The notes: generated by a model from the sequence alone, not told the origin. A stretch of DNA of 55,027 nucleotides from Streptomyces sp. AA1529 (GCF_000280905.1 NZ_ALAP01000072.1:1-55027), one strand, 5' to 3'. Shown: positions 34,420 to 43,261, numbered from the stretch's first letter. Numbers and translations are program-made.

Positions 34420-35209
34420 GCGGATGAACGCGCTGCTCGAACTGCTGGGCGAGCGCGGCAGCATGGAGGTCGAGGAGGCCGCCAGCACGCTGGAGGTCTC
34501 CGCGGCGACGATGCGGCGCGACATGGACGCTCTGGCCGAGCAGCAGTTGCTCACCCGCACCAGGGGCGGCGCGGTGCTCAGTGCGGTCACCTACGACCTG
34601 CCGATCCGCTACAAGCGCGGACACCATGTGGGGACGAAGCAGTCGCTGGCCCGGGCCGCCGCCGCGATGGTGGAGCGCGGCGATGTCGTCGGGCTGAGCG
34701 GCGGTACGACGACCACGGAGATCGCCCGCGCCCTTGCCACCCGCCCCGACCTGGCCGAGTCGGGCCCGCAGCAGCACCTGACGATCGTCACGAACGCGCT
34801 GAACATCGCCTATGAACTGGCAGTGCGGCCGCAGATCAAGACGGTCCTGACGGGGGGTGTGGCGCACTCCCGCACCTTCGAGCTGACCGGCCCCTACAGC
34901 GAACTGGTACTGGACGAACTCCGGGTCGACATCGCCTTCATCGGCGCAAACGGCATGGACCCCGCGGAGGGGGCCACCGTGCACGACGAGTCGGAGGGGC
35001 GCATCAACGGCCTGATGGCCCGCCGCGCGGAGCGGGCCGTGGTGGTCACCGACTCCTCGAAGGTCGGCGTGCGCTGCTTCGCCAGGATCGGCGGCCCGGG
35101 CCTCTTCCACACCTTCCTCACCGACAGCGGGATCCCGGACCCCGCGCGCCGCGAGTTCGAGGAGCGGGGGCTGCGCACAGTGGTGGCGGAGCCGGATCCG
35201 GATGACTGA
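34406..35209 (+). CDS. DeoR/GlpR family transcriptional regulator
   Basis: 267 aa. N-terminal DeoR winged helix (MEVEEAASTLEVSAATMRRD near 20-39, then RTRGGAV) and a C-terminal DeoR sensor domain: GLSGGTTTTEIARAL, VTNALNIAYEL, TVLTGGVAHSRTFELTGP, FIGANGMDPAEG and VVVTDSSKVGVRCF. These sensors bind phosphorylated sugars, and members normally repress their own operon. The GTG start overlaps the aldolase end by 14 bases, so it is co-expressed with the catabolic genes and is the likely ligand of the repeats at 32344-32389. Confidence 0.94.
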   Translation: MKRHERMNALLELLGERGSMEVEEAASTLEVSAATMRRDMDALAEQQLLTRTRGGAVLSAVTYDLPIRYKRGHHVGTKQSLARAAAAMVERGDVVGLSGGTTTTEIARALATRPDLAESGPQQHLTIVTNALNIAYELAVRPQIKTVLTGGVAHSRTFELTGPYSELVLDELRVDIAFIGANGMDPAEGATVHDESEGRINGLMARRAERAVVVTDSSKVGVRCFARIGGPGLFHTFLTDSGIPDPARREFEERGLRTVVAEPDPDD

Positions 35210-35220
35210 CGAGGGGATGA

Positions 35221-35240
35221 CCTGGTCCGATCGGTCCAGG
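35221..35240. terminator. Imperfect 20-bp palindrome after the DeoR gene
   Basis: CCTGGTCCGATCGGTCCAGG is symmetric except for one T:T pair in each arm. It lies between the convergent DeoR and membrane-protein genes, so termination is likely; with no loop, an operator is also possible. Confidence 0.35.
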
Positions 35241-35308
35241 CGATGACCGACGGGACCGGACGCCCCAGGGCCCGAGGGCCCGGCGGGCGGTCTGCACAGC
35301 CGTTTCGC

Positions 35309-35851
35309 CTACCGCTCCGTGCAGAGGTCGGCGGAGGTACGACTCCTACGGGCAGAGGTGAAGTACGCGTTCGCCGCCGGGAGGAACATCAGGATCACCG
35401 CGGTGAGAACTGCCAGTACATGAAGGGTGCGGCTCACGGCGAAGGCGAGGTCCAGGGCGCCGATGTCGGAGAGCAGAGCTCCGACCGACGCTCCGTCGGC
35501 GAGGCGTCGGAGGGGCTCGGTCACCATCGACGCCGTTCCTCCGATGCCCAGACCGAGAGCGAGGGCGAGGCGGGCCCAGCCGTGTCCGCGGCGCATGCAT
35601 CCGGCGCACCACCCTGCGAGGGTGAAGACGGTCAGCCGGATGGTCAGACCCACCCCGATCTCGCCTGCCGAACCCGAACCGTCGGCGGCCATCCCGCCGA
35701 CGGCGAGCACCGTCTCGAATGCCCCGGCCGTCACCGCGATCATCCACAGCGCGAAGGCTCGCCGGACGGGTGCGGGCGCCGGAACCGCTGACGCCGGGTG
35801 GGGCGGGAGGACGGTGCCGGGCACGGCAGTGGAGATGCTCGGTGGGTTCAT
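35309..35851 (-). CDS. Small integral membrane protein of unknown function
   Basis: 180 aa with four predicted membrane segments: ALWMIAVTAGAFETVLAVG (about 35-55), IGVGLTIRLTVFTLAGWCAG (65-86), WARLALALGLGIGGTASMV (92-112) and the long AVSRTLHVLAVLTAVILMFL (140-165). The N terminus is Pro/Ala rich and the C terminus is basic and cytosolic by the positive-inside rule. I recognise no named family. The start complementing 35849-35851 has GAGAGG about ten bases upstream. It is convergent with the DeoR gene and preceded by the repeat array at 35904-35937. Confidence 0.7.
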   Translation of the reverse strand: MNPPSISTAVPGTVLPPHPASAVPAPAPVRRAFALWMIAVTAGAFETVLAVGGMAADGSGSAGEIGVGLTIRLTVFTLAGWCAGCMRRGHGWARLALALGLGIGGTASMVTEPLRRLADGASVGALLSDIGALDLAFAVSRTLHVLAVLTAVILMFLPAANAYFTSARRSRTSADLCTER

Positions 35852-35903
35852 GAGGGTCTGCCTCTCCGAGTGCGTCCGGGGCAGCCGCGAGCGGGGCCCC
35901 GGA

Positions 35904-35937
35904 TGGTGCTCCGCTTCTGGAGCACCAGCGATGCTCC
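35904..35937. repeat. Alternating GGAGCA/TGCTCC half-sites
   Basis: TGGTGCTCC (35904-35912), six bases, GGAGCACCA (35919-35927) form a perfect 9-bp inverted repeat. A third half-site TGCTCC follows at 35932-35937. Centres are 12-13 bases apart. It lies 53 bases upstream of the membrane-protein start and could be an operator or alternative mRNA hairpins. Confidence 0.45.
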
Positions 35938-36467
35938 AACTCCCGGAACACGACGGCACGCCTCCTACCCCGTACGGCACGGTGCACCTGACGCCACCTT
36001 GCCGAGGGGCGCTCGGTCGCCCCGGCTGCCGCGCACACCGACGGGGAAGCTCGCCATGGGGGTGCTGAACCAGCGCGGTGCCGCTGACCAGCCGAGCCTT
36101 GCCGTCCGTCCCGCGGCCGCGGGGGCCGGCTCCGGGGCGATCCCGTCATCCGGCTCGCCGCCGGGCCGCCGGGCCGCCGCTCACAGTCGCTCACCCGACT
36201 GCCCCCACCGGCAGCACAGACCGTATCCGCGTCATCCCACCCGTCTCTGATCCGGTGCTGTTCGGCCGGCGCCGGTCGACCGCCTTCCGCGCGCCCCCTC
36301 CGGTCGGGCCGCCCGGGTGCCCGGGAACGGAGGCATATGCCCGCGCAGGACTCCCGGTTCGACCAGCCCGCCCCCTCCGTCCGGTCCGACCATCGGAATA
36401 TCAGCCGCCGTAACCTGAACCCACCACCGCCCTGCCGTCACCCGCTCTCGCGCCCCTGAGTGCCAAA
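35938..36467. other. 530-bp stretch without a supported gene
   Basis: No reading frame here shows family features or a convincing ribosome binding site. I see only GC-rich sequence with short palindromes. Confidence 0.4.
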
Positions 36468-38225
36468 ATGTTCGTTATGGATCAGTTTTCTGCGGCTGGT
36501 AGGCCACCAGAGGATCGGGATGTGGCCGCCCGTGACTCCGTCGGCACGGCGAAGTTCGGCACCGAGTTCGTACCGGGCGAGTTCGAGCGCGACGGCACGT
36601 CCGGCGGCGCTGCCCGTTCCACCGAGCCGGCGGCGAACACCGCCGCCGAGGACACCCCCCGGGGACCCGAGGGCTCGGCCGCCGCCGGGCGCGCCGTCCC
36701 CCAGTCGGGTGCGGCACAGGCCTGGGCCGCGCTCGGCGGGGATCCGGCGCTGCTGGCCCGCGCCACCCGCGAACACCGCCCGGGCCTGCTGCCGTCCGCG
36801 CTGCCCGTGCAGGAACTCGCCTCCGCCGCGGTGACGGCCTGCTCGCTGGCGGCGGCCGAGTTCTCGTGCGTACGCGCCCGCAGCGCGCTGCTGCCCCCCG
36901 TCCGGGTGGACGACGGCGCCGTGGCCACCGCCTTCCGGAGCGACCGGCTGGTGCGGATCGACGGGCGGGCGCCGGTCACTTTCGCGCCGCTGTCCCGCTT
37001 CTGGCGCACCGCGGACGGCTGGGTGCGCACCCACGCCAACTACCCGCACCACCGCGCCCGGCTGCTGTCGGCGCTGGGCATGCCGGACCACGGCCCGGCG
37101 GAGGACGAGGCGGCGGCGGGCCGGATCGCCACCGAGCTGGCGGGACGTCAGGCCCGGGACGTGGAGGAGGCGGTGTACGGCGAGGGAGGCGTGGCCGTCG
37201 CCGCCCGCACCCCCGAGGAGTGGGCGGCCCATCCGCAGCGCGCGGCGGTCGCCCCCGCTCCGCTGGTCGCCCTCAGCAGGCTGGACGGGGCACCGACGCT
37301 GCCGCTGGAGGGGCCGCCGGGCCCGGGAGGACTGCGCGGCCTGCGCGTGCTGGACCTCACCCGCGTGCTGGCCGGCCCGGTCGCGACCCGCACACTCGCA
37401 CTGCTCGGTGCGGATGTGCTGCGGATCGACGCGCCGGAACGGCCGGAGTTCCTGGACACCCATGCGGACACCGACCTGGGCAAGCGCTCGACGCTGCTCG
37501 ACCTCTCCAGCCGGGCCGGGCAGGGCGTCTTCGAGGAGTTGCTGGCATCGGCGCATGTGGTGGTGACCGGGTACCGGCCGGGTGCGTTGGACCGGTTCGG
37601 GCTGGCCCCCGAGTCCCTGATGGACCGTCGGCCGGGCCTCGTGGTGGGCCAGCTCAGTGCGTGGGGCACAGCCGGGCCGTGGCAGCGCAGGCGTGGCTTC
37701 GACAGCCTGGTGCAGGCCGCGACCGGCATCGGCTTCCTGGAGGCGGCGGGGGCCGCCGGCCGGACGGACGCGGGGACCGGGTCGGCGGACCTGGCACCCG
37801 GCGCGCTGCCCACCCAGGCGCTCGATCACGGCAGCGGCTACCTGCTGGCCGCGGGGCTGCTCCGGGCCCTCACCGAGCAGCGCACCGGCGCCGCCGGGTC
37901 CCGGCTGGTACGGCTCTCCCTCGCCCGTACCGCACACTGGCTGCTGCACGACCTGCCCGCGGACCCGGGCGGAGGGGCGCGCGAGGCGTCCGGTGCCGAG
38001 CGTCCGGTGCCCGACGACACGCCCTGGCTGACGACGGGGGACAGTGCGCTGGGGCGGTTGCGCTACGCGCTCTCCCCGGTCGGCTTCGGTCCGGCGGACT
38101 CCGCGGGTCCCGCGCCGAGCGGCTCCGGGGACGGGGCGGACGCGCTCGACGCCGCGCGCAGCCCCCGCGACTGGGGCCGGTTGACCGGCCAGGTGGGCGG
38201 TGACCCGGCAGCGTGGCTGTCCTGA
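36468..38225 (+). CDS. Large CaiB/BaiF-type CoA transferase family protein
   Basis: 585 aa from ATG 36468; ATG 36477 is nine bases later and no clear ribosome binding site precedes either. Residues 1-75 are low complexity. From about 80 (AQAWAALGGDPALL) to 290 there is a degenerate first CaiB-like half containing RFWRTADGWVRTHANYPHHR. The second half is clearly CaiB: GLRVLDLTRVLAGPVATRTLALLGADVLRID, LGKRSTLLDL, VTGYRPGALDRFGL, SAWGTAGPW, and LDHGSGYLLAAGLLRAL with a candidate catalytic Asp. Such long actinobacterial members are uncharacterised. It stands alone, convergent with the membrane-protein gene. Confidence 0.85.
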   Translation: MFVMDQFSAAGRPPEDRDVAARDSVGTAKFGTEFVPGEFERDGTSGGAARSTEPAANTAAEDTPRGPEGSAAAGRAVPQSGAAQAWAALGGDPALLARATREHRPGLLPSALPVQELASAAVTACSLAAAEFSCVRARSALLPPVRVDDGAVATAFRSDRLVRIDGRAPVTFAPLSRFWRTADGWVRTHANYPHHRARLLSALGMPDHGPAEDEAAAGRIATELAGRQARDVEEAVYGEGGVAVAARTPEEWAAHPQRAAVAPAPLVALSRLDGAPTLPLEGPPGPGGLRGLRVLDLTRVLAGPVATRTLALLGADVLRIDAPERPEFLDTHADTDLGKRSTLLDLSSRAGQGVFEELLASAHVVVTGYRPGALDRFGLAPESLMDRRPGLVVGQLSAWGTAGPWQRRRGFDSLVQAATGIGFLEAAGAAGRTDAGTGSADLAPGALPTQALDHGSGYLLAAGLLRALTEQRTGAAGSRLVRLSLARTAHWLLHDLPADPGGGAREASGAERPVPDDTPWLTTGDSALGRLRYALSPVGFGPADSAGPAPSGSGDGADALDAARSPRDWGRLTGQVGGDPAAWLS

Positions 38226-38249
38226 AGCCGGCCGCGGGGCTGCCGAGGA

Positions 38250-38265
38250 GCCGCCCCGGGGCGGC
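38250..38265. terminator. 16-bp perfect palindrome after the CoA transferase gene
   Basis: GCCGCCCCGGGGCGGC, 25 bases after the stop and between convergent genes. The 38266-38388 stretch beyond it holds no gene. Confidence 0.4.
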
Positions 38266-38388
38266 GCCGAGATCGGCGGCACGGCCGTTCCGACGTCCGC
38301 GGCGGCACCGGCGCTGCACCGCCCCGCCGTACCGTCCGCCGCCGTGCGTGCCGCCCGGGACGCGCGCGGCAGCGGGCCGGAGGGCGGG

Positions 38389-38865
38389 TCAGGGGCTGCC
38401 GGAGGCGCCGAGCAGCCACTCGCCGAACACGACGAGGACGAAGCCGAGTCCGAGAACCGCCGTGGCCACCCGGGTGCGGCCCCGGCGGCTGAGCACGATG
38501 GCGGTGCCGGAGAGGATCAGCGCCAGGCCGTAGAAGCCGACGGTGAGCACCGAGGGCGCCGAACGCAGCCGGACCACGAGTGCGACGGCCACCGCGAGCA
38601 TGACGACAGCCGAGAGGGCTATACGTATGCGTCGCGCCTGACGCGGCGTCAGCGCCGGCCGTTCCACCGTGGCTCCCTCCGGCTCTCCGGACTCGCGGGC
38701 CTCCGGTTGCCCCTCCCGCCGCGCCGCGCCTTCCGGACCGCCGGGTGCGGACCCGGGATCGGCATCCGCGGGGTCGCGCCCGTCGGCGCGATCGGGGTCG
38801 TCGGCGGGGGCTCGGTCTTCGGTGCGGACGTGGGCTGCGGAGGAGGGGGAATTGGCTTCCGACAT
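38389..38865 (-). CDS. Small membrane protein with long disordered N terminus
   Basis: 158 aa. Residues 1-75 are highly charged and rich in Asp, Arg, Glu and Pro. Three hydrophobic segments follow: IALSAVVMLAVAVALVVRL (about 82-100), VLTVGFYGLALILSGTAIVL (104-123) and VATAVLGLGFVLVVFGEWLL (131-152). No family recognised. The ATG complementing 38863-38865 has TACGCT seven bases before it on the coding strand, consistent with a leaderless mRNA; an ATG nine codons earlier (38892) is possible. It lies 72 bp downstream of the GH25 gene. Confidence 0.7.
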   Translation of the reverse strand: MSEANSPSSAAHVRTEDRAPADDPDRADGRDPADADPGSAPGGPEGAARREGQPEARESGEPEGATVERPALTPRQARRIRIALSAVVMLAVAVALVVRLRSAPSVLTVGFYGLALILSGTAIVLSRRGRTRVATAVLGLGFVLVVFGEWLLGASGSP

Positions 38866-38937
38866 GCACGGGAGCGTATCCCTCCCGGCCACCGGGTGGG
38901 ACCCTCGGCCCGGGGCCGTGCCCGCCGCGCGGGTAGC

Positions 38938-39507
38938 TCACTGCTCGTCCGGCGTGCCCTTCGTGCCGCCCGCCCAGGCGCGCAGCGCGTCCCGGCTGTC
39001 GAACTCGCCGAGGTTGGTGTCGACCGGGTCGCTGGTGTACTGGTGGAAGCGCCAGCGGTGTTTGACACCGGGTGCGCCCGGCTTGCCGTTGTAGTGCGCG
39101 ATCCACAGCCCGTCGCCCGCGAACGAGGTCTTGTCGCGGTTCAGCCAGAAGTCGACGTTGCAGTACAGCAGGACCTTGTGGCCGGACGCCTTGTCCTGCA
39201 CGTACTTGATCCACTCGTCCTTCTCGTCGTTGCCGACCGCGGAGTCCTCCCAGTCGAGCGCCAGCATGTCGCCGGCGACCAGGTCGATCTTCGAGAGGAA
39301 GTAGTCGGCCTGGGCTTTCATGCTGCCCGGCCTGACGAAGTGGTAGAAGCCGGTGACCAGTCCGGCGTCCCGACCGGTGCGGCGTTGCTCGACCCACTTG
39401 GGGTTGGTGTAGGACGTCCCCTCGGTGAGCTTGACGAAGACGAACTCGATTCCCCGGGTGCTGTAGTCCTCGGGCTGGTACGAGGCGACATCGATCCCTT
39501 TGATCAT
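38938..39507 (-). CDS. GH25 family lysozyme (muramidase), no signal peptide
   Basis: 189 aa, a bare GH25 TIM-barrel. Catalytic-site features: IKGIDVASYQ with D6, FVFVKLTEGTSYTNP, GFYHFVRPG, and LALDWEDSAVG with E87. It would hydrolyse the MurNAc-GlcNAc beta-1,4 bond of peptidoglycan. Neither a signal peptide nor a wall-binding domain is present, unlike secreted Streptomyces muramidases such as cellosyl. Endolysin-like release or an intracellular role is therefore possible; no phage genes are nearby. The start complementing 39505-39507 is fixed by the barrel's first strand; the ribosome binding site is weak. Confidence 0.9.
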   Translation of the reverse strand: MIKGIDVASYQPEDYSTRGIEFVFVKLTEGTSYTNPKWVEQRRTGRDAGLVTGFYHFVRPGSMKAQADYFLSKIDLVAGDMLALDWEDSAVGNDEKDEWIKYVQDKASGHKVLLYCNVDFWLNRDKTSFAGDGLWIAHYNGKPGAPGVKHRWRFHQYTSDPVDTNLGEFDSRDALRAWAGGTKGTPDEQ

Positions 39508-39789
39508 AACTGTGCGCCACCCACTCTCTTTTCACTCTGCGCACGAGGCTGATTACTCTTCGATACCCGCTGAGCGTCACACCGTACCCCGCGCAGGCCG
39601 GCCTCCTGCCGGCAGTCGCCGCACGCGCCCCGGCAATCCCCGCGCCCGGCGCGTCCTGGAGTGCGGCGCGCGTGACAAAGGCGCACGATCGGGTACTGCG
39701 ACACTTGCCCGCGGGTACGCCGCACGGGCCGCTCCGCGGTCGCGGCATCCCGCCCTGCGCACGGCGAAACGTTACGGAGAGAGAGCACC

Positions 39790-40215
39790 ATGGCCACCAC
39801 ACGTACCGCTCACACCGTCTGGACCGGGAACCTCACCGAGGGATCGGGCACCGTCAGCCTCGACTCCTCCGGTGTCGGCCAGTACCCGGTCTCCTGGGCG
39901 TCGCGCGCGGAGGAGCCCGGCGGCAGGACCAGCCCCGAGGAGCTCATCGCCGCCGCGCACTCCAGCTGCTTCTCGATGGCGCTCTCCAACGGCCTCAACA
40001 GCGCGGGCACCCCGCCCACCACGCTGACCACGAAGGCCGCCGTCGACTTCCAGCCGGGCACCGGCATCACGGGCATCCATCTGACCGTGCGGGGCGAGGT
40101 GCCCGGCATCGATCAGGCCACGTTCGCCGCCGCGGCGGCGGATGCCGCCCGGAACTGTCCCGTCAGCCAGGCACTGCAAGCCACTCCGATCACCCATGAG
40201 GCCGAACTGGCCTGA
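39790..40215 (+). CDS. OsmC family peroxiredoxin
   Basis: 141 aa. The two redox cysteines are C60 in AAHSSCFSMALS and C123 in ARNCPVSQAL, with an Arg/Glu-containing N-terminal strand region (TSPEELIAAAH). OsmC enzymes reduce organic and fatty-acid hydroperoxides in the cytoplasm using lipoylated or thiol donors. GGAGAG lies shortly before the ATG. Its 5' neighbour, the GH25 gene, is divergent; the 282-bp gap must hold both promoters, though I found only weak boxes (GTGACA at 39672, 16 bases, TACTGC at 39694). Confidence 0.94.
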   Translation: MATTRTAHTVWTGNLTEGSGTVSLDSSGVGQYPVSWASRAEEPGGRTSPEELIAAAHSSCFSMALSNGLNSAGTPPTTLTTKAAVDFQPGTGITGIHLTVRGEVPGIDQATFAAAAADAARNCPVSQALQATPITHEAELA

Positions 40216-40268
40216 GTCGCCGGCGGTCCCCGCCCGGCCCGTCACGCCGCCCCCGGAGAGGAGGAACC

Positions 40269-41171
40269 ATGCCGGAGCTGCCCGAAGTCGAGGCGCTGCG
40301 GGACTTCCTGGCCGAGCGGCTGACCGGACGCACCGTCCGGCGCGTGCTGCCGGTCGCGATCAGCGTGCTCAAGACCTACGATCCGCCGCTGGACGCACTG
40401 GAGGGCCGGGCCTTCACCGGGGTCGTCCGGCACGGCAAGTTCCTCGACCTGGCACTGGGCGGGACGCACGGGGAGGACCGCCCGCCGGACGGCGAGGACC
40501 TGCACCTGGTCGTCCATCTCGCCAGGGCCGGGTGGCTGCGGTGGCAGGACGCGCTGCCCGCCGCTCCGCCCCGCCCGGGCAAGGGTCCGCTCGCGCTGCG
40601 GGTGGCGCTGGCGGGCGAGCCGGCCGAGGGCTTCGACCTGACCGAGGCGGGGACCCACAAGCGGCTCGCCGTGTACCTGGTGCGGGACCCGGACCAGGTG
40701 CCGGGGGTCGCACGGCTGGGGCCCGATCCGCTCTCCCCCGCCTTCGACCGCGCGGCGCTCGCCGCTCTGCTCGCCGGGCAGCGGCACCGCGTCAAGGGCC
40801 TGCTGCGGGACCAGTCGGTGGTCTCCGGCATCGGGAACGCCTATTCCGACGAGATCCTGCACGCGGCGAAGATGTCGCCGTTCCGGCTCGCCGCCGATCT
40901 CTCCGCGGAGGAGGTCGGCTCGCTGCACACAGCGCTGCGGGAGGTCCTCACCACCGCCGTCGAGCGGGCCCGCGGACTGTCGGCCGCCGAACTGAAGGCG
41001 GGCAAGCGGCTCGGGTTGCGGGTGCACGGCCGCGCGGGCGAGCCGTGCCCGGTGTGCGGGGACACGGTGCGCTCGGTCTCCTTCAGCGACTCCGCGCTGG
41101 AGTACTGCCCCACCTGCCAGACGGGCGGCAAGCCCCTCGCGGACCGGCGGCTGTCGCGTCTGCTGAAATGA
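40269..41171 (+). CDS. Fpg/Nei family DNA glycosylase
   Basis: 300 aa. The mature N terminus PELPEVEALR carries the catalytic proline nucleophile and Glu after Met removal; a conserved lysine lies in RHGKFLDL. The helix-two-turn-helix is in LLRDQSVVSGIGNAYSDEIL, and the C-terminal zinc finger is CPVCGD ... YCPTCQTGGK. It excises oxidised bases and nicks at abasic sites. The IGNAYSDEILH wording and PELPEVE start suit an actinobacterial Nei/MutM-like enzyme; MutM versus Nei cannot be fixed by eye. It starts 53 bp after osmC on the same strand, so an oxidative-stress operon is plausible. Confidence 0.93.
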   Translation: MPELPEVEALRDFLAERLTGRTVRRVLPVAISVLKTYDPPLDALEGRAFTGVVRHGKFLDLALGGTHGEDRPPDGEDLHLVVHLARAGWLRWQDALPAAPPRPGKGPLALRVALAGEPAEGFDLTEAGTHKRLAVYLVRDPDQVPGVARLGPDPLSPAFDRAALAALLAGQRHRVKGLLRDQSVVSGIGNAYSDEILHAAKMSPFRLAADLSAEEVGSLHTALREVLTTAVERARGLSAAELKAGKRLGLRVHGRAGEPCPVCGDTVRSVSFSDSALEYCPTCQTGGKPLADRRLSRLLK

Positions 41172-41225
41172 GGGCGGCATCAGCACTACCCGTCGGTAAG
41201 GGCTCGCGGGCCCGGAGAGGTTGCT

Positions 41226-42467
41226 GTGGACGCTGAAGAGACCGGAGCCGCGGCGGAGCAGACCGCCGCGCCGGAGCGCCGGACACGTGAGTTCGACATC
41301 GTCCTGTTCGGGGCGACCGGCTTCGTCGGCGAGCTGACCGCGCGGTACCTGGCGGCCAACGCGCCCGGAAGCTGCCGCTGGGCGCTGGCCGGGCGCAGCG
41401 AGCAGAAGCTGAAGGAGCTGCGCGAGCGGCTGGCCGCCGCGTACCCGGGCGCGGCCGAGGTGCCGCTGATCACCGCGGACGCCGACGATCCGCGCGCGGC
41501 GGCCGGCCTCGCGGCGCGCTCCCGGGTGGTGGCGAGCACGGTCGGGCCCTATCTGCGGTACGGCATCCGCCTGGTGGCCGCGTGCGCCGAGGCCGGGACG
41601 GACTACCTCGACCTCTCCGGCGAGCCGGAGTTCGTGGACCTGGTGTATCTGCGGCACCACTCCCGGGCGCGCCGGACCGGCGCCCGCCTCGTGCACGCCT
41701 GCGGGTTCGACTCGGTACCGCACGACCTGGGCGCCCGCTTCACCGTGCAGCAGCTGCCGGAGGGGGTACCGCTGAGCGTCGACGGCTTCGTGCGTTCCAA
41801 CGCGGCCGTCTCCGGCGGCACGTTCGCCAGCGCGCTGCTGTCCTTCTCCCGCGCCGACCGGATGGCCCGGACCGCCAAGGCCCGCCGGGCCGCCGATCCG
41901 CGCCCGGCGGACCGCTCGGTCCGGACGCCCACGGGGCGGGTACGGCACGAGGACGAGCTGGGGCTGTGGGCCGTGCCGCTGCCGACCATCGACGGGCAGA
42001 TCGTGGGGCGTTCGGCGGCCGCGCTGGAGCGGTACGGCCCGGCGTTCACCTACCGCCACTACGCGGGTGTCCGGCGGCTGCCGGTCGCGCTGGGCGGGAT
42101 CGCGGGCGCGGGCGGCCTGTTCGCCGCGGCGCAGCTGCCGCCGCTGCGCCGGTTCCTGACCTCCCGGCTGGCCTCGGGTGAGGGGCCGGACGAGCGCCGC
42201 CGGGCACGGAGCTGGTTCTCGGTGCGCTTCCTGGGCCGGGGCGGTGGGCGCCGGGTGGTCACCGAGGTCGCGGGTGGCGACCCCGGCTACGACGAGACGG
42301 CCAAGATGTTCGCGGAGGCGGCGCTCTGCCTCGCCCACGACGATCTGCCGCCCGCCTCGGGCCAGGTGACGACCGCGGTCGCGATGGGCGAGGCGCTGAC
42401 CGCGCGGCTGATGCGCGCCGGAGTGGAGTTCCGGGTCCTGGAGGACTCCGCGGACGCACCGCACTGA
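41226..42467 (+). CDS. Saccharopine dehydrogenase-like NAD(P)-binding reductase
   Basis: 413 aa. N-terminal Rossmann fold: FDIVLFGATGFVGELTARYL near 19-38, then WALAGRSEQKL, ARSRVVASTVGPYLRYG and LDLSGEPEFV. The middle HACGFDSVPHDLG and SGGTFASALL segments are characteristic of the SCCPDH / trans-acting enoyl reductase (mycobacterial Rv2449c/Rv2953-like) group, not true saccharopine dehydrogenase. The substrate is probably a lipid or polyketide intermediate, but nothing nearby defines it. The GTG start follows GGAGAGG. It lies 54 bp after the glycosylase gene. Confidence 0.88.
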   Translation: MDAEETGAAAEQTAAPERRTREFDIVLFGATGFVGELTARYLAANAPGSCRWALAGRSEQKLKELRERLAAAYPGAAEVPLITADADDPRAAAGLAARSRVVASTVGPYLRYGIRLVAACAEAGTDYLDLSGEPEFVDLVYLRHHSRARRTGARLVHACGFDSVPHDLGARFTVQQLPEGVPLSVDGFVRSNAAVSGGTFASALLSFSRADRMARTAKARRAADPRPADRSVRTPTGRVRHEDELGLWAVPLPTIDGQIVGRSAAALERYGPAFTYRHYAGVRRLPVALGGIAGAGGLFAAAQLPPLRRFLTSRLASGEGPDERRRARSWFSVRFLGRGGGRRVVTEVAGGDPGYDETAKMFAEAALCLAHDDLPPASGQVTTAVAMGEALTARLMRAGVEFRVLEDSADAPH

Positions 42468-42687
42468 GCTGCCGGAGGCTTTCCCGGCGCGTCGGGGATG
42501 GCGACCGCCTCGTGTTCAGGGTGGCGGATGTCGAGCGGGCGCCGGCGTTCCGCTGCGGGACGCCGGGCCTGGAACCGGTCCGGGGCGAGGAGCGGTGGGC
42601 GGGTGCGGTTCCGTTCCCGTCGGTCCGAGGCCGTCCGCGGTGCCCGGCCCGCGGGGCGGGTGCCCGGTCCCGCGGCATGGTCCGGAT

Positions 42688-43140
42688 TCAGTCCACGGCG
42701 CCGTCCAGATAGCGCCAGGCGCCGTCCAGCCGCACGAACCGGCTGCGCTCCTGCTGGGTTCCGGGGGCGCCGTCGGCCCCGCGGTGGTGGGCGCTGAAGG
42801 TGACCGTCCCCTCGCGGTGGAAGGCGCTGCCGCCGGAGGTGGCGAGGATCTCCAGACCTGTCCAGCGCGGTGCGCCGGACAGGTCCAGGTGTGCGGGACG
42901 GGTGTCCGGGTGCCAGGTGCGCAGCAGGTAGCCGGTGTCCGCCAGCGCGAAGGCGGCGTAGCGGGAGCGCATCAGCTCCTCCGCGGTGGCGGGGACCGCC
43001 TCGTCGTGGTGGAAGCGGCCGCAGCACTCGTCGTAGCGGGCCGCCCCGCAGGGGCAGGCGGCGGGCGCGGGGCGGCCGGGACCCGGGCGGTCGGTGGCGG
43101 CCGGGCGGTGTGCTGGACGGGCGGGTTTGCGTCGGGGCAT
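42688..43140 (-). CDS. YchJ family protein (UPF0225)
   Basis: 150 aa. An N-terminal basic/proline-rich stretch of about 27 residues precedes the zinc-type motif CPCGAARYDECCGRFH (about 29-44). Next come the LMRSRYAAFALADTGYLLRTWHP helix region and a SnoaL/NTF2-like sheet with VTFSAHHRG. YchJ proteins carry a SEC-C-like metal site; function is unknown. It is convergent with the reductase gene, with 220 bp of sequence (42468-42687) that shows no gene, and divergent from the permease. Confidence 0.92.
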   Translation of the reverse strand: MPRRKPARPAHRPAATDRPGPGRPAPAACPCGAARYDECCGRFHHDEAVPATAEELMRSRYAAFALADTGYLLRTWHPDTRPAHLDLSGAPRWTGLEILATSGGSAFHREGTVTFSAHHRGADGAPGTQQERSRFVRLDGAWRYLDGAVD

Positions 43141-43182
43141 GTGTTCATCATGCCGGACCTCTGGACAGTGGACTGTTCCGGA

Positions 43183-43219
43183 ACCAACCTTGCGGAACGA
43201 TCAGTTCGACACGGTTGGT
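43183..43219. promoter_or_regulatory. Inverted repeats upstream of the lactate permease gene
   Basis: ACCAACC (43183-43189) and GGTTGGT (43213-43219) flank an inner GAAC/GTTC pair; TTCCGGAA (43176-43183) adjoins. This 120-bp gap between divergent starts is noticeably AT-richer than its surroundings, so it is probably the control region of both genes. I could not place convincing -35/-10 boxes. Confidence 0.35.
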
Positions 43220-43261
43220 CCGCGGTTTCGGAACGCATGCGTGCGAGGGCGAAGGTGAGAG

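Noticed and set aside
36232..36441. Leftward 69-codon frame in the 35.9-36.5 kb gap
   Set aside because: No family features and no ribosome binding site; probably random open frame in GC-rich DNA.
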